A stretch of DNA of 8,313 bases from Actinomycetes bacterium (GTDB lineage Bacteria; Actinomycetota; Acidimicrobiia; Acidimicrobiales; UBA8190), in NCBI GenBank assembly GCA_021798135.1, contig JAJZYI010000145.1, positions 1 through 8,313 on the forward strand, in the 5' to 3' direction. Made by a program: the position numbers and the translations under genes. Below, one piece after another: positions 1 through 6,731 of the stretch (position 1 is its first letter; every line of letters begins with the position of its first letter). A model generated the notes under the pieces. It saw only the letters and a list, made by a program, of their open reading frames with translations, ran no database searches and had not been told where the DNA came from.

Positions 1-165
1 CGGCCTTCGCCGCACCGGCCTTCACCGCACCGGCCTTCGCCGCACCGGCCTTCGCCGCACCGGCCTTCGCCGCACCGGCCTTCGCCGCACCGGCCTTCAC
101 CGCACCGGCCTTCACCGCACCGGCCTTCGCCGCACCGGCCTTCGCCGCACCGGCCTTCACCGCAC
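1..165 (-). repeat. 15-bp tandem repeat, 11 copies, coding GA[AV]KA
   Basis: Eleven contiguous units of cggccttcgccgcac (plus strand) fill 1-165 and continue to the window edge, so the true copy number is unknown. The only difference between units is one base (g or a at unit position 9), which changes the third residue of the pentapeptide between Ala (GCG) and Val (GTG). In translation order the third residues are V A A V V A A A A V A. All other codons (GGT GCG GYG AAG GCC) are the same in every unit. That identity points to recent expansion by slippage or unequal exchange, and the 15-bp length keeps the frame whatever the copy number. Such arrays are easily collapsed in assemblies. Confidence 0.95.
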
Positions 166-565
166 CCGCGGCGCCGGCCCGGGATCCCGCGCCCGCCTTG
201 GCTCCACCCGCCTTCGCCGGGCCCGCCGTCGAGGCCTTCGCCGCACCCGAGCTCGCCGAGCGCGCCCCGGCAGCCTTGGTGGCCGGCGTCGCTGTCGAAC
301 CCGCCGCCGTCGGCGCCCTCGATGCTGCCTTCGCCGCCGCCGTCGGCGCCGTGCCAGCGCGCGCACCCGGCTTGACGGTCGCCGGCGCCGCACGACCTGC
401 GGCAGGCGCCGGCGCGCGCCTTCCGGCGGCTCGCGTCGCTGCCGCCGCCGACCGAACGTGCGTGCGGCCGGCGGGTGCCGGGCGACCGCGACCCGTCTGC
501 GACCCGGCCCGGCTCGCCGGTCGCGCCTGCTGCTCCGATGCCGGGGCCTTCTTCGTCGGGCTCAT
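1..565 (-). CDS. Lysine/alanine-rich basic protein with pentapeptide repeats, N-terminal part (3' end outside window)
   Basis: The frame is open from ATG at 565 to the left edge: 188 residues are visible with no stop. It begins MSPTKKAPAS. Residues 1-133 are low-complexity Ala, Arg, Pro, Gly and Thr with scattered Lys, and residues 134-188 are eleven GA[AV]KA pentapeptides. There is no signal peptide, no hydrophobic segment and almost no acidic residues, so a disordered, histone H1-like nucleic-acid-binding tail is likely. GGAGG lies four bases before the ATG. A promoter, leader hairpin and possible leader ORF precede it. In other actinobacteria a DksA/TraR-type C4 zinc-finger protein with a Lys/Ala-rich N-terminus lies near divIVA and lspA, so this may be that gene; this rests on position and composition, because the zinc finger would be off the window. 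A stand-alone histone-like protein is the main alternative. The coding call is firm, the function is not. Confidence 0.72.
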   Translation of the reverse strand, partial: MSPTKKAPASEQQARPASRAGSQTGRGRPAPAGRTHVRSAAAATRAAGRRAPAPAAGRAAPATVKPGARAGTAPTAAAKAASRAPTAAGSTATPATKAAGARSASSGAAKASTAGPAKAGGAKAGAGSRAGAAGAVKAGAAKAGAAKAGAVKAGAVKAGAAKAGAAKAGAAKAGAAKAGAVKAGAAKA

Positions 566-612
566 CAAGCCTCCACCGTCGGTGGCTGCCGCCGACCGCC
601 GTCGGCGACCAT
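565..612 (-). CDS. Possible 15-codon leader ORF coupled to the Lys/Ala-rich gene
   Basis: ATG at 612 follows GGAGG (623-619) at a good six-base spacing and opens a short frame, MVADGGRRQPPTVEA. Its TGA (567-565) overlaps the ATG of the downstream gene (565-563) as TGATG. It lies just downstream of a plausible promoter. Another ATG immediately upstream (615) is in the same frame but too close to the GGAGG. The TGATG junction is the usual arrangement for translational coupling, so this could be a leader peptide controlling initiation of the basic protein. The peptide resembles nothing I know and has no run of a single amino acid to suggest attenuation. It may be chance in GC-rich DNA, where short open frames are common. 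Confidence 0.27.
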   Translation of the reverse strand: MVADGGRRQPPTVEA

Positions 613-621
613 CATCCGCCT

Positions 622-645
622 CCGACCCTGCTCCTGCGGGGTCGG
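622..645 (-). promoter_or_regulatory. Leader hairpin upstream of the Lys/Ala-rich gene
   Basis: A perfect 7-bp inverted repeat, CCGACCC and GGGTCGG in transcript sense, encloses a 10-base loop that contains AGGAG. It begins a few bases after the expected transcription start of the promoter at 649-677. Its 3' arm shares two bases with the GGAGG ribosome-binding site at 623-619, so folding could hinder initiation at the small leader ORF. The repeat is visible; a regulatory role is inferred. Confidence 0.35.
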
Positions 646-648
646 GTG

Positions 649-677
649 ACGATAGCCGCACCGCGAGCGGGACGCAA
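649..677 (-). promoter_or_regulatory. Predicted sigma70-type promoter for the Lys/Ala-rich gene
   Basis: On the minus strand, TTGCGT (677-672) and TATCGT (654-649) are separated by exactly 17 bases. The -10 box fits the actinobacterial TANNNT pattern. The element sits between the predicted divIVA terminator hairpins and the leader of the next gene, where a promoter would be expected. The start would be near 642, giving a leader of about 75 bases. Confidence 0.5.
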
Positions 678-685
678 CCACCTGC

Positions 686-718
686 CCGGGCGCGCCGCGC
701 CCGGTGCAGCGGCACCGG
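686..718 (-). terminator. Two overlapping GC-rich hairpins after divIVA, probable terminator
   Basis: Going down the minus strand, CCGGTGC and GCACCGG (718-712 and 707-701) pair over a four-base loop. CCGGGCG and CGCCCGG (704-698 and 692-686) pair over a five-base loop. The two stems share the CCGG at 704-701, so they compete. They lie about 90-125 bases past the divIVA stop and just before the next promoter. There is no U-tract, which is common for terminators in very GC-rich actinobacteria but leaves the assignment open; the symmetric stems could act from either strand. Confidence 0.42.
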
Positions 719-809
719 CGGCGATCCCGCGCGCCCGCGCCTGCTCGCGAACCGCCTGCCCAGGGCTGTGGTGCGGGGCCGGGCGTTCGCCGGTGCGTGC
801 GGTGCTGTG

Positions 810-1679
810 CTACGCCAACGTCCCCGGGACGTGGCCGGTCGCGAGGCGCCCGTGGGCGCCGAGGCCGCCGGCCAGGCCGGACGGCCCGTCACTGGCACCC
901 TGGCCGGCAGCGGGCTCACCCCCGAACCCGGGAAGCGCGCCGCCGGCGGCCGGTTGCGACACGTCCGGCGGCACGTCCGGCGCACCGGGCCCTCCGGCGG
1001 CCGGAGCTCCCGCCGCCACCGCCACGGCGTCCGGCCGCTCGGCAGGGCGCGGGGCGAGCAGCGACCCGGCGGGCTGCAGGTTCTCCTCGACCCACGCCGA
1101 CAGCTCGCCGAGCGTGGTGCGCAGGCGAGTCCGCTCGCTCTCGAGGTGGCGGGCGATCGCCTCCACATCGGCGCTGAGCTGGGCGCGCACGCCGTCGAGC
1201 CGGTCGACGTCCTCGCGGAGCTGGCGCTGGGCCTCCTCGGAGGTCCGCTGTGCCCGCTCCTCGGCCTCGCTCACGATGCTGGCGGCACGGTCCTGCGCCT
1301 CGGCGACCGTGGTCTGCGCCTCGGCCAGCGCTTCGGAACGCGTCTGCTCCACGAACCGCTGGGCCATCTGCAAGGTGCGCTGCAGGGCCTCGTCGCTCGG
1401 TGCCACCGCCGCGGGCTGCGACGGCTGCCGGCGGGCCTCGTCGAGCTGCTGCTCGAGCGCGGCGATGCGCTCCGCCGCCTGCCGCAGGCGCTCGGCCGAC
1501 ACGCGGGCCTGCTCCTTCAGGCCCTCGACCTCGGTGGCGACGCGGTCCAGGTACTCGTCGACGTCGTCGATGTGGTAGCCGCGCAGCGTCAGGCGGAATT
1601 CCACCGTCCGCAGGCTGTCGAGGACCGGCTGCTGGCTGCTCGACTCAGGGCTGTCCATGCGCCCGATCGTATCGGCCAC
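810..1679 (-). CDS. divIVA: DivIVA/Wag31-family polar growth and septum scaffold protein
   Basis: A coiled-coil protein of 289 residues. Residues 24-80 hold the DivIVA N-terminal domain (VEFRLTLRGYHIDDVDEYL), the part that binds curved membrane in this family. A long Ala/Glu/Arg/Gln-rich coiled coil covers about 95-200. A Gly/Ala/Pro-rich tail with almost no charge covers 203-289 and is probably disordered. In actinobacteria the family (Wag31) marks cell poles and directs wall synthesis there. GTG at 1679 is chosen because GGAGGT precedes it at six bases; the internal ATG at 1658 lacks a comparable site. The inverted repeat ccgat-cgt-atcgg at 1663-1675 falls in codons 2-6 and would be leader sequence only if the later ATG were used. 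The gene follows yggT by 54 bases, the usual position after sepF and yggT. Confidence 0.93.
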   Translation of the reverse strand: MADTIGRMDSPESSSQQPVLDSLRTVEFRLTLRGYHIDDVDEYLDRVATEVEGLKEQARVSAERLRQAAERIAALEQQLDEARRQPSQPAAVAPSDEALQRTLQMAQRFVEQTRSEALAEAQTTVAEAQDRAASIVSEAEERAQRTSEEAQRQLREDVDRLDGVRAQLSADVEAIARHLESERTRLRTTLGELSAWVEENLQPAGSLLAPRPAERPDAVAVAAGAPAAGGPGAPDVPPDVSQPAAGGALPGFGGEPAAGQGASDGPSGLAGGLGAHGRLATGHVPGTLA

Positions 1680-1733
1680 GGGGGCACCTCCGGTGGATCG
1701 GGGCCGAGGGCCGCGAGGTACCGGCGCGCGGCG

Positions 1734-1988
1734 TCAGATGAAGCTCGCCACCAGCTCCAGCACGACGATCACGACGATCATCGACAGGTCGATGGCCGTG
1801 CCGCCCAGGCGGACCGGTGGCAGCACGCGGCGGACGGGCGCCAGCACGGGCTCGGTCACCCGCTCCAAGGTCCGGTTGACGGTCTGCAGCGGGGATCCCG
1901 GGGACAGGGGGAACCAGCTCAGGACGGCGCGCAACAGGAGCACGACGACGTAGAACTCGATGATCCACAGGATGACCCTGGCTACCAC
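1734..1988 (-). CDS. YggT-family small integral membrane protein
   Basis: 84 residues with two hydrophobic segments, about 5-26 and 66-84, joined by a basic loop. The segment after the first helix (LSWFPLSPGSPLQTVNR, then TEPVLAPVRRVLPP) and IDLSMIVVIVVLEL in the second helix match the YggT repeat. Many family members have two such repeats; this one has a single copy, as is usual in Gram-positive dcw clusters (YlmG). The molecular role is not settled; in this context it is linked to division or membrane organisation beside SepF and DivIVA. The start is GTG at 1988, with only a weak AGGG upstream. It lies 81 bases after sepF, across a strong hairpin. Confidence 0.88.
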   Translation of the reverse strand: MVARVILWIIEFYVVVLLLRAVLSWFPLSPGSPLQTVNRTLERVTEPVLAPVRRVLPPVRLGGTAIDLSMIVVIVVLELVASFI

Positions 1989-2008
1989 GGCACGACCCTA
2001 GGCGACCG

Positions 2009-2051
2009 GGCGCCACGCGTGGTGGCACCCCCCTCGCCGGGTCCCCGGACC
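2009..2051 (-). terminator. Hairpins between sepF and yggT, possible attenuator or processing site
   Basis: On the transcript, GGTGCCAC (2029-2022) and GTGGCGCC (2016-2009) form an 8-bp stem with one G-U pair and a five-base loop. Its core CCACGCGTGG is a perfect 10-bp palindrome. Just upstream, GGTCC and GGACC (2051-2047 and 2044-2040) form a second, tight stem. Together they take up half of the 81-base gap. There is no U-tract, and yggT starts about 20 bases later, so partial termination or RNA processing is as likely as full termination. The palindrome could also be a protein-binding site. Confidence 0.33.
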
Positions 2052-2069
2052 GCCGCCATCGCCCTGCGG

Positions 2070-2579
2070 TCAGGTACGCATCAGGCCGTTCTGCTGGAGG
2101 CGCTGGCGCTCCTCCGCGGAGACCTTGACGTTCGAAGGCGTCACCAGGAAGACCTTGTCGGCGACGCGCTCCATCTTGCCGCCCAACGCGTAGGTGACGC
2201 CGCTGCAGAAGTCGATCATGCGCCGCATCAGCTCGCGGTCGGCCAGCTGCAGGTTGACGATGACGGGCTGCCCCGCGACCAGCCGGTCGGCGATCTGCCG
2301 GGCATCGGCGAACTCGGTCGGAGCCGCCACGTGCACCTTCGGTGCTGCGGCCTCGGTGGGCAGGGGCCGGACCACCGCCGGCCGGGGCGCCTCGTCGCGC
2401 ACGAGCGCCCGGATCGTGCCCGTCGGTGCCGCCGCAGCCTGCTCGTCCGGCTCGTCGGGGACCGAGCGCGCGACCGGTCCGCCGGGCACCTGCACCCGCG
2501 GCTCGTAGTCGCCGTAGTCGTCGTACTCGTCCTCGACGAGGCCCAGGTAGGCCATCGTCTTCTTGAAGAATCCGGGCAT
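2070..2579 (-). CDS. sepF: SepF, membrane anchor of the FtsZ ring
   Basis: 169 residues with the three-part SepF layout. Residues 1-14 (MPGFFKKTMAYLGL) form an amphipathic membrane-targeting helix. Residues 15-80 are a linker that starts with an acidic, Tyr-rich patch (EDEYDDYGDYE). Residues 81-154 are the folded core, with PVIVNLQ, RRMIDFCSGVTYALGG and KVFLVTPSNV. In this family the core dimerises and polymerises and binds the C-terminal peptide of FtsZ; the helix fixes it to the membrane. No ftsA is seen between ftsQ and ftsZ, so SepF is the expected FtsZ tether here. The ATG at 2579 has a clear GAGGAGG about eight bases upstream. It follows the yggS-like gene by 24 bases. Confidence 0.95.
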   Translation of the reverse strand: MPGFFKKTMAYLGLVEDEYDDYGDYEPRVQVPGGPVARSVPDEPDEQAAAAPTGTIRALVRDEAPRPAVVRPLPTEAAAPKVHVAAPTEFADARQIADRLVAGQPVIVNLQLADRELMRRMIDFCSGVTYALGGKMERVADKVFLVTPSNVKVSAEERQRLQQNGLMRT

Positions 2580-2603
2580 GGAGCGCGCCTCCTCGGGATC
2601 AGG

Positions 2604-3494
2604 TTACTTCGCCGGCAGCCCACCGGGGGGACGCCGAGGCGGCCTGTCCCCGAAGATGGCGCGGCCGACCCGCACCATGGTGGCGCCGGCGGCGACCGCC
2701 AGCTCGAGGTCGTCGGACATGCCGATGGACAGCTCCGCCAGCCCGCAGCCGCGCGCGACGGCTGCCGCCTCGCCGAAGACCCGCCGGGTGGCCTCCGGGT
2801 CCCCCGGCACCCCTATCGCCATCACCCCGACCGGCCGCACGCCGGTACCCCGCAGGCCGTCGACCAGGCCGGGCACCTCGCCCGGCGCCACGCCCCGGCG
2901 GCCCGGCAGCCCCGTGAGCTCGACCTGCACCAGCACCGGCGCGCCGGGGGACGCCGCGGCGATCGCCTCGCCCTCCTCGACCCGGCACAGCCCGTGCCAC
3001 AGGGCGACGAGCCCGGCGATGGACCTGACGGAACGCCGCTGGACGGCCCCCAGGTAGTGCCAGCGCACGCCGGCCGTCGCGCCCACCGGCGCGCCTCCGG
3101 CCATCGAGCCCACCGGCGCGCCTCCGGCCGTCGCGCCCGCCGGCGCGCCTCCGGCCGTCGCGCCCACCGGCGCGCCTCCGGCCGCCAGCCCGGCCGCCTT
3201 GGCCCGCAGCTCGGCGGCGTAGTTCTCGCCGACGTCCGTGATGCCCGCCGCGACGGCAGCGAGCACCGCTGCCGGGCCGAACCCCTTGGTCACGGCAACG
3301 AGCCGCACGGCGTCAGGATCGCCGCCGGCGGCCGCGATGCGGCGGCGGACGTCGGCTGCCCGGGAGGCGACGGCGCCCGGCGCTGGAGCGGGCGCCCAGT
3401 CGGCCGGAGCCTCGCCTGCGGTGCCGTCAGCCATGCCCGGCAGCGGCGCCGGCACGATCGCAGCACCCCCCGCCGACGGCCTGCGGCCGGGCAT
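2604..3494 (-). CDS. YggS/YlmE-family pyridoxal phosphate homeostasis protein
   Basis: A single-domain, alanine-racemase-fold PLP protein without known catalysis, thought to buffer PLP and amino-acid pools. The cofactor lysine is in VAVTKGF (Lys70). Other family marks are GENY (89-92), WHYLGAVQRR (145-154), LSIGMSDDLELAVAAGATMVRVG (256-277) and AIFG (279-282). At 296 residues it is longer than the usual 220-240. The extra length is an N-terminal Ala/Pro-rich stretch (1-43) and an insertion at 104-143 of four nonapeptide repeats (GGAPVGATA) between GENY and HYLG. The start is uncertain: ATG at 3494 has no good ribosome-binding site, GTG at 3455 has a GGGGGG eight bases upstream, and ATG at 3434 is also possible. 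It lies between ftsZ (24-base gap) and sepF, its usual place. No pgeF-type multicopper gene separates it from ftsZ. Confidence 0.9.
   Translation of the reverse strand: MPGRRPSAGGAAIVPAPLPGMADGTAGEAPADWAPAPAPGAVASRAADVRRRIAAAGGDPDAVRLVAVTKGFGPAAVLAAVAAGITDVGENYAAELRAKAAGLAAGGAPVGATAGGAPAGATAGGAPVGSMAGGAPVGATAGVRWHYLGAVQRRSVRSIAGLVALWHGLCRVEEGEAIAAASPGAPVLVQVELTGLPGRRGVAPGEVPGLVDGLRGTGVRPVGVMAIGVPGDPEATRRVFGEAAAVARGCGLAELSIGMSDDLELAVAAGATMVRVGRAIFGDRPPRRPPGGLPAK
3072..3179 (-). repeat. 27-bp in-frame tandem repeat, 4 copies, inside the yggS-like gene
   Basis: Units occupy 3072-3098, 3099-3125, 3126-3152 and 3153-3179. The first and fourth are identical. The second differs at two positions (ccatcgag for ccgtcgcg) and the third at one (cccgcc for cccacc). 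Each unit codes for nine residues of the pattern GGAPVGATA, so gain or loss of units keeps the frame. The array falls between two conserved motifs of the host protein and most likely forms a flexible surface loop. Confidence 0.93.
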
Positions 3495-3518
3495 CCGCCC
3501 GGCCGCGATCGGCGTGGG

Positions 3519-4652
<1,134 letters not shown>

Positions 4653-4691
4653 CGACACCCCTCGTCCACACTCGGCACCCGGTCAACCGCC

Positions 4692-4749
4692 AGAGCCCAC
4701 CCGCTCTCGGCAGCTGGAAGCGCCGGTTCCCCTTCGGCAGTGCGGAACC
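4692..4749 (-). promoter_or_regulatory. Two hairpins in the ftsZ leader
   Basis: The first inverted repeat has arms GGTTCC (4749-4744) and GGAACC (4730-4725) over a 13-base loop. The second has arms AGAGC (4707-4703) and GCTCT (4696-4692) over six bases. Both lie between the predicted ftsZ transcription start (near 4782) and its ATG. They may affect mRNA stability or translation of ftsZ, or serve as protein-binding sites. Arms this short can also occur by chance. Confidence 0.28.
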
Positions 4750-4788
4750 CACGGCCAATTTCCAACCGGCTTCGACGGGAGTCTGCTC

Positions 4789-4817
4789 ACCATACGGCCG
4801 CGCCGTAAGGCGGTCAA
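4789..4817 (-). promoter_or_regulatory. Predicted sigma70-type promoter for ftsZ
   Basis: On the minus strand, TTGACC (4817-4812, five of six matches to TTGACA) is followed after exactly 17 bases by TATGGT (4794-4789, fitting TANNNT). The TGA stop of ftsQ lies inside the -35 box. The predicted start near 4782 leaves about 130 bases before the ftsZ ATG. A dedicated promoter at the 3' end of ftsQ fits what is known in other actinobacteria, where ftsZ is transcribed partly from promoters in or after ftsQ. Confidence 0.6.
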
Positions 4818-5656
4818 GCAGAGCCCGGGGGCCCGACGGTCGGCTCGCCGGGCGCCCGAACGTCGATCACCGCGGGACCCGACGGGGCCGCCGCGGGGTC
4901 CGCCAGCACGGCCACCAGCGACTCGAACTTGGCCGCGACGGCGACGGCCGGCCCGAAGTCCACGCGGACGCCGCCGTCGAGCGCCAGGGTCACCTGCCCG
5001 CCGGTGTCTGCGGTGACCTGCTGCACCCGCCCGGCCAGGGCGGGCGGCACGGCGGCGGCCACCGCCAACGCCGGCGCGGCCGACGGCGAGAGCCAGCTGC
5101 CCGCCGCGCCGACCGGGCCCGGGGCGACCACCTGGGGCAGCGCCGCTGCCTGGGAGACGGCCGTCGCCGGCGCGAGGACTCGGCCCGTGCGGTCGACGAC
5201 GACGGGCCCGCCGGGCCCGTCGACGACCGCCACCGGCGCCCGCTCGACGACGGTGACCACCACGGCGTCGGGCCACGACAGCCGGACGGAGGACCGCAGG
5301 ACCCACGGGAGCCGGTCGATCCGGGCGGCGGCCGCAGCCGGCGACACGTCGACGAGCGGCGTCGCCGAGGTGATCCCCGCCGCTGCCAGCACCGCCGCCG
5401 CCGAGGTGTGCGCGGCGCCGCGCACCGTCCGGTGGCGCGCTTCGAAGATCCCGCTGTGGAGCACGCCCAGGCCGCCGGCGGCAAGCACCACCAGCACAGC
5501 GACCGCCGCCACCGCGCCACGCCACCGCCGGCCGCGCGACCGGGCGACGGCGGCCCGCCGGGCCCAGATGCGCGGGTCGACGCCGCCTGGCACGGCGCGC
5601 CGCACCGCCGTCCCGACGCTCACGGCACCCACCTGCCCTGTGCCGCCGGCGTCCAC
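4814..5656 (-). CDS. ftsQ: FtsQ/DivIB, bitopic divisome protein with POTRA domain
   Basis: 280 residues: a basic cytoplasmic N-terminus (1-46), one membrane helix at about 47-67 (GAVAAVAVLVVLAAGGLGVL), then an extracytoplasmic part. The POTRA domain spans about 70-139, with the family marks LPWVLRSSVRLSWPDAVVV and VERAPVAVV. A beta domain follows, and IDVRAPGEPTVG lies close to the C-terminus. FtsQ bridges early and late divisome proteins together with FtsL and FtsB. The sequence is very rich in Ala and Val and the family is poorly conserved, so the assignment relies on topology, these motifs and its position between murB and ftsZ. GTG at 5656 leaves a 28-base gap after murB; GTG at 5623 has AGGTGG five bases upstream and would remove 11 residues, so the start is open. 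Confidence 0.9.
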   Translation of the reverse strand: MDAGGTGQVGAVSVGTAVRRAVPGGVDPRIWARRAAVARSRGRRWRGAVAAVAVLVVLAAGGLGVLHSGIFEARHRTVRGAAHTSAAAVLAAAGITSATPLVDVSPAAAAARIDRLPWVLRSSVRLSWPDAVVVTVVERAPVAVVDGPGGPVVVDRTGRVLAPATAVSQAAALPQVVAPGPVGAAGSWLSPSAAPALAVAAAVPPALAGRVQQVTADTGGQVTLALDGGVRVDFGPAVAVAAKFESLVAVLADPAAAPSGPAVIDVRAPGEPTVGPPGSA

Positions 5657-5684
5657 CGCCCTGCCCCGGGCCCGGCCGCGGTGC

Positions 5685-6731
5685 TCACCGCTCCACCGCT
5701 TCCACGGCGCGGTCCCGGTCGTCGCCGAACCCCACCATGACCACCTCCGTCCGGAGGACCACCCCGGTCCGGCGCTCGACGACGGCGCGGACGTGCTCGA
5801 CGACGCGCAGCACGTCGGCGGCCGTGCCCCCGGGATCGGCCTGCACGAAGTTGGCGTGCTTGGCCGACACGCAGGCGCTGCCGCTGCGCCAGCCCTTCAG
5901 CCCGGCCGCCTCGACCAGCCGCCCCGCCGCGTCGCCCGGCGGGTTCGTGAAGACCGAGCCGGCATTGGCCCCGCCGGGCTGGTGCTCGCGCCGCCACCGC
6001 ACCACTTCGGCCACCTCCGCCTCCGCCGCCGCGCGGTCGCCCCGGCGCGCCCGGAGATCGGCGCGCACGACGACCTCGCCGCCCGCGAGCGCGCTGGTCC
6101 GGTAGCCGAGGGCCAGGGACGCCGGGCACCGCTCCTCGGCGCGGCCCGTGGCCAGGTCGACCACCCGGCACCCGGCGAGCACCGCCGCGATGTCCGAGCC
6201 GTGGCCGCCCGCGTTCATCCGAACGGCGCCGCCCACCGATCCGGGGATGCCCACCGCCCACTCCAGACCGCGAAGCCCGGCGGCGGCGCTGCGCCGGGCC
6301 ACGACGGGCAGCCGCGCGCCGCCGCCCGCGCTGACCAGCGCCTCCGTCCCGTCAGCGCCGGCGGCGGCGGCGCCGCCGCCGGCCGGCCCGCCGCCGGGCG
6401 CGCCGCCGAGGTCGACGGCGGCCAGGTCACCGCCGAGGACGACCGCCAGCCCGGGGAAGCCGGCGTCGGCCACCAGCAGGTTCGATCCCTGCCCGACGAC
6501 GACCAGCGGCACCGGACCCCCGGCGGCGGCGAGCGCCCGGTGCACCGCCTGCAGGTCGGCCTCGGACCTGGCCTCGACGAGCACGGCGGCGGGCCCGCCG
6601 ACCCGGTAGGTCGTGCGGGCCCCCAGGGGCGCGTCCCGCCGGGCCCGCCCGCCGAGCTCCCGGGCCAGGGCGGTCGCCAGCCGCTCGACCGGGCCGTCGC
6701 GCGCCGGCCCGGCAGGCGCCGGGCCCGTCAC
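5685..6731 (-). CDS. murB: MurB, UDP-N-acetylenolpyruvoylglucosamine reductase
   Basis: 348 residues. MurB reduces UDP-GlcNAc-enolpyruvate to UDP-MurNAc with NADPH and FAD in the cytoplasm. FAD-binding marks are TTYRVGGPA (40-48), GQGSNLLV (80-87) and GIPGSVGGAVRMNAG (161-175). YRTS (210-213) carries a conserved active-site region. The C-terminal domain has QPGGANAGSVFTNP (251-264), with Ser259 as the likely proton donor, then KHANFV (291-296) and a late Glu in RTEVVMVG (near 329). Residues 109-128 are a Gly/Ala-rich insertion, probably a loop. The frame is open further upstream, but GTG at 6731 is chosen because it overlaps the murC stop as GTGA and leaves the domain intact. No ddl gene follows before ftsQ. 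Confidence 0.95.
   Translation of the reverse strand: MTGPAPAGPARDGPVERLATALARELGGRARRDAPLGARTTYRVGGPAAVLVEARSEADLQAVHRALAAAGGPVPLVVVGQGSNLLVADAGFPGLAVVLGGDLAAVDLGGAPGGGPAGGGAAAAGADGTEALVSAGGGARLPVVARRSAAAGLRGLEWAVGIPGSVGGAVRMNAGGHGSDIAAVLAGCRVVDLATGRAEERCPASLALGYRTSALAGGEVVVRADLRARRGDRAAAEAEVAEVVRWRREHQPGGANAGSVFTNPPGDAAGRLVEAAGLKGWRSGSACVSAKHANFVQADPGGTAADVLRVVEHVRAVVERRTGVVLRTEVVMVGFGDDRDRAVEAVER

Noticed and set aside
1..165. CRISPR array
   Set aside because: The units are directly adjacent 15-bp repeats without spacers and are in frame within a coding sequence.
157..393. Arginine-rich minus-strand frame of 78 codons
   Set aside because: It is an out-of-frame reading of the Lys/Ala-rich gene, which has a better start, a ribosome-binding site and the regular repeat.
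4664..4686. Second ftsZ promoter starting at TTGACC (4686-4681)
   Set aside because: No TANNNT-like -10 box lies 16-18 bases downstream; that place is taken by the GAGGGG ribosome-binding site.
4683..5525. Minus-strand frame overlapping ftsQ in another phase
   Set aside because: Gly/Arg-rich, lacks a membrane segment and domain; the overlapping frame has the FtsQ topology and POTRA motifs.
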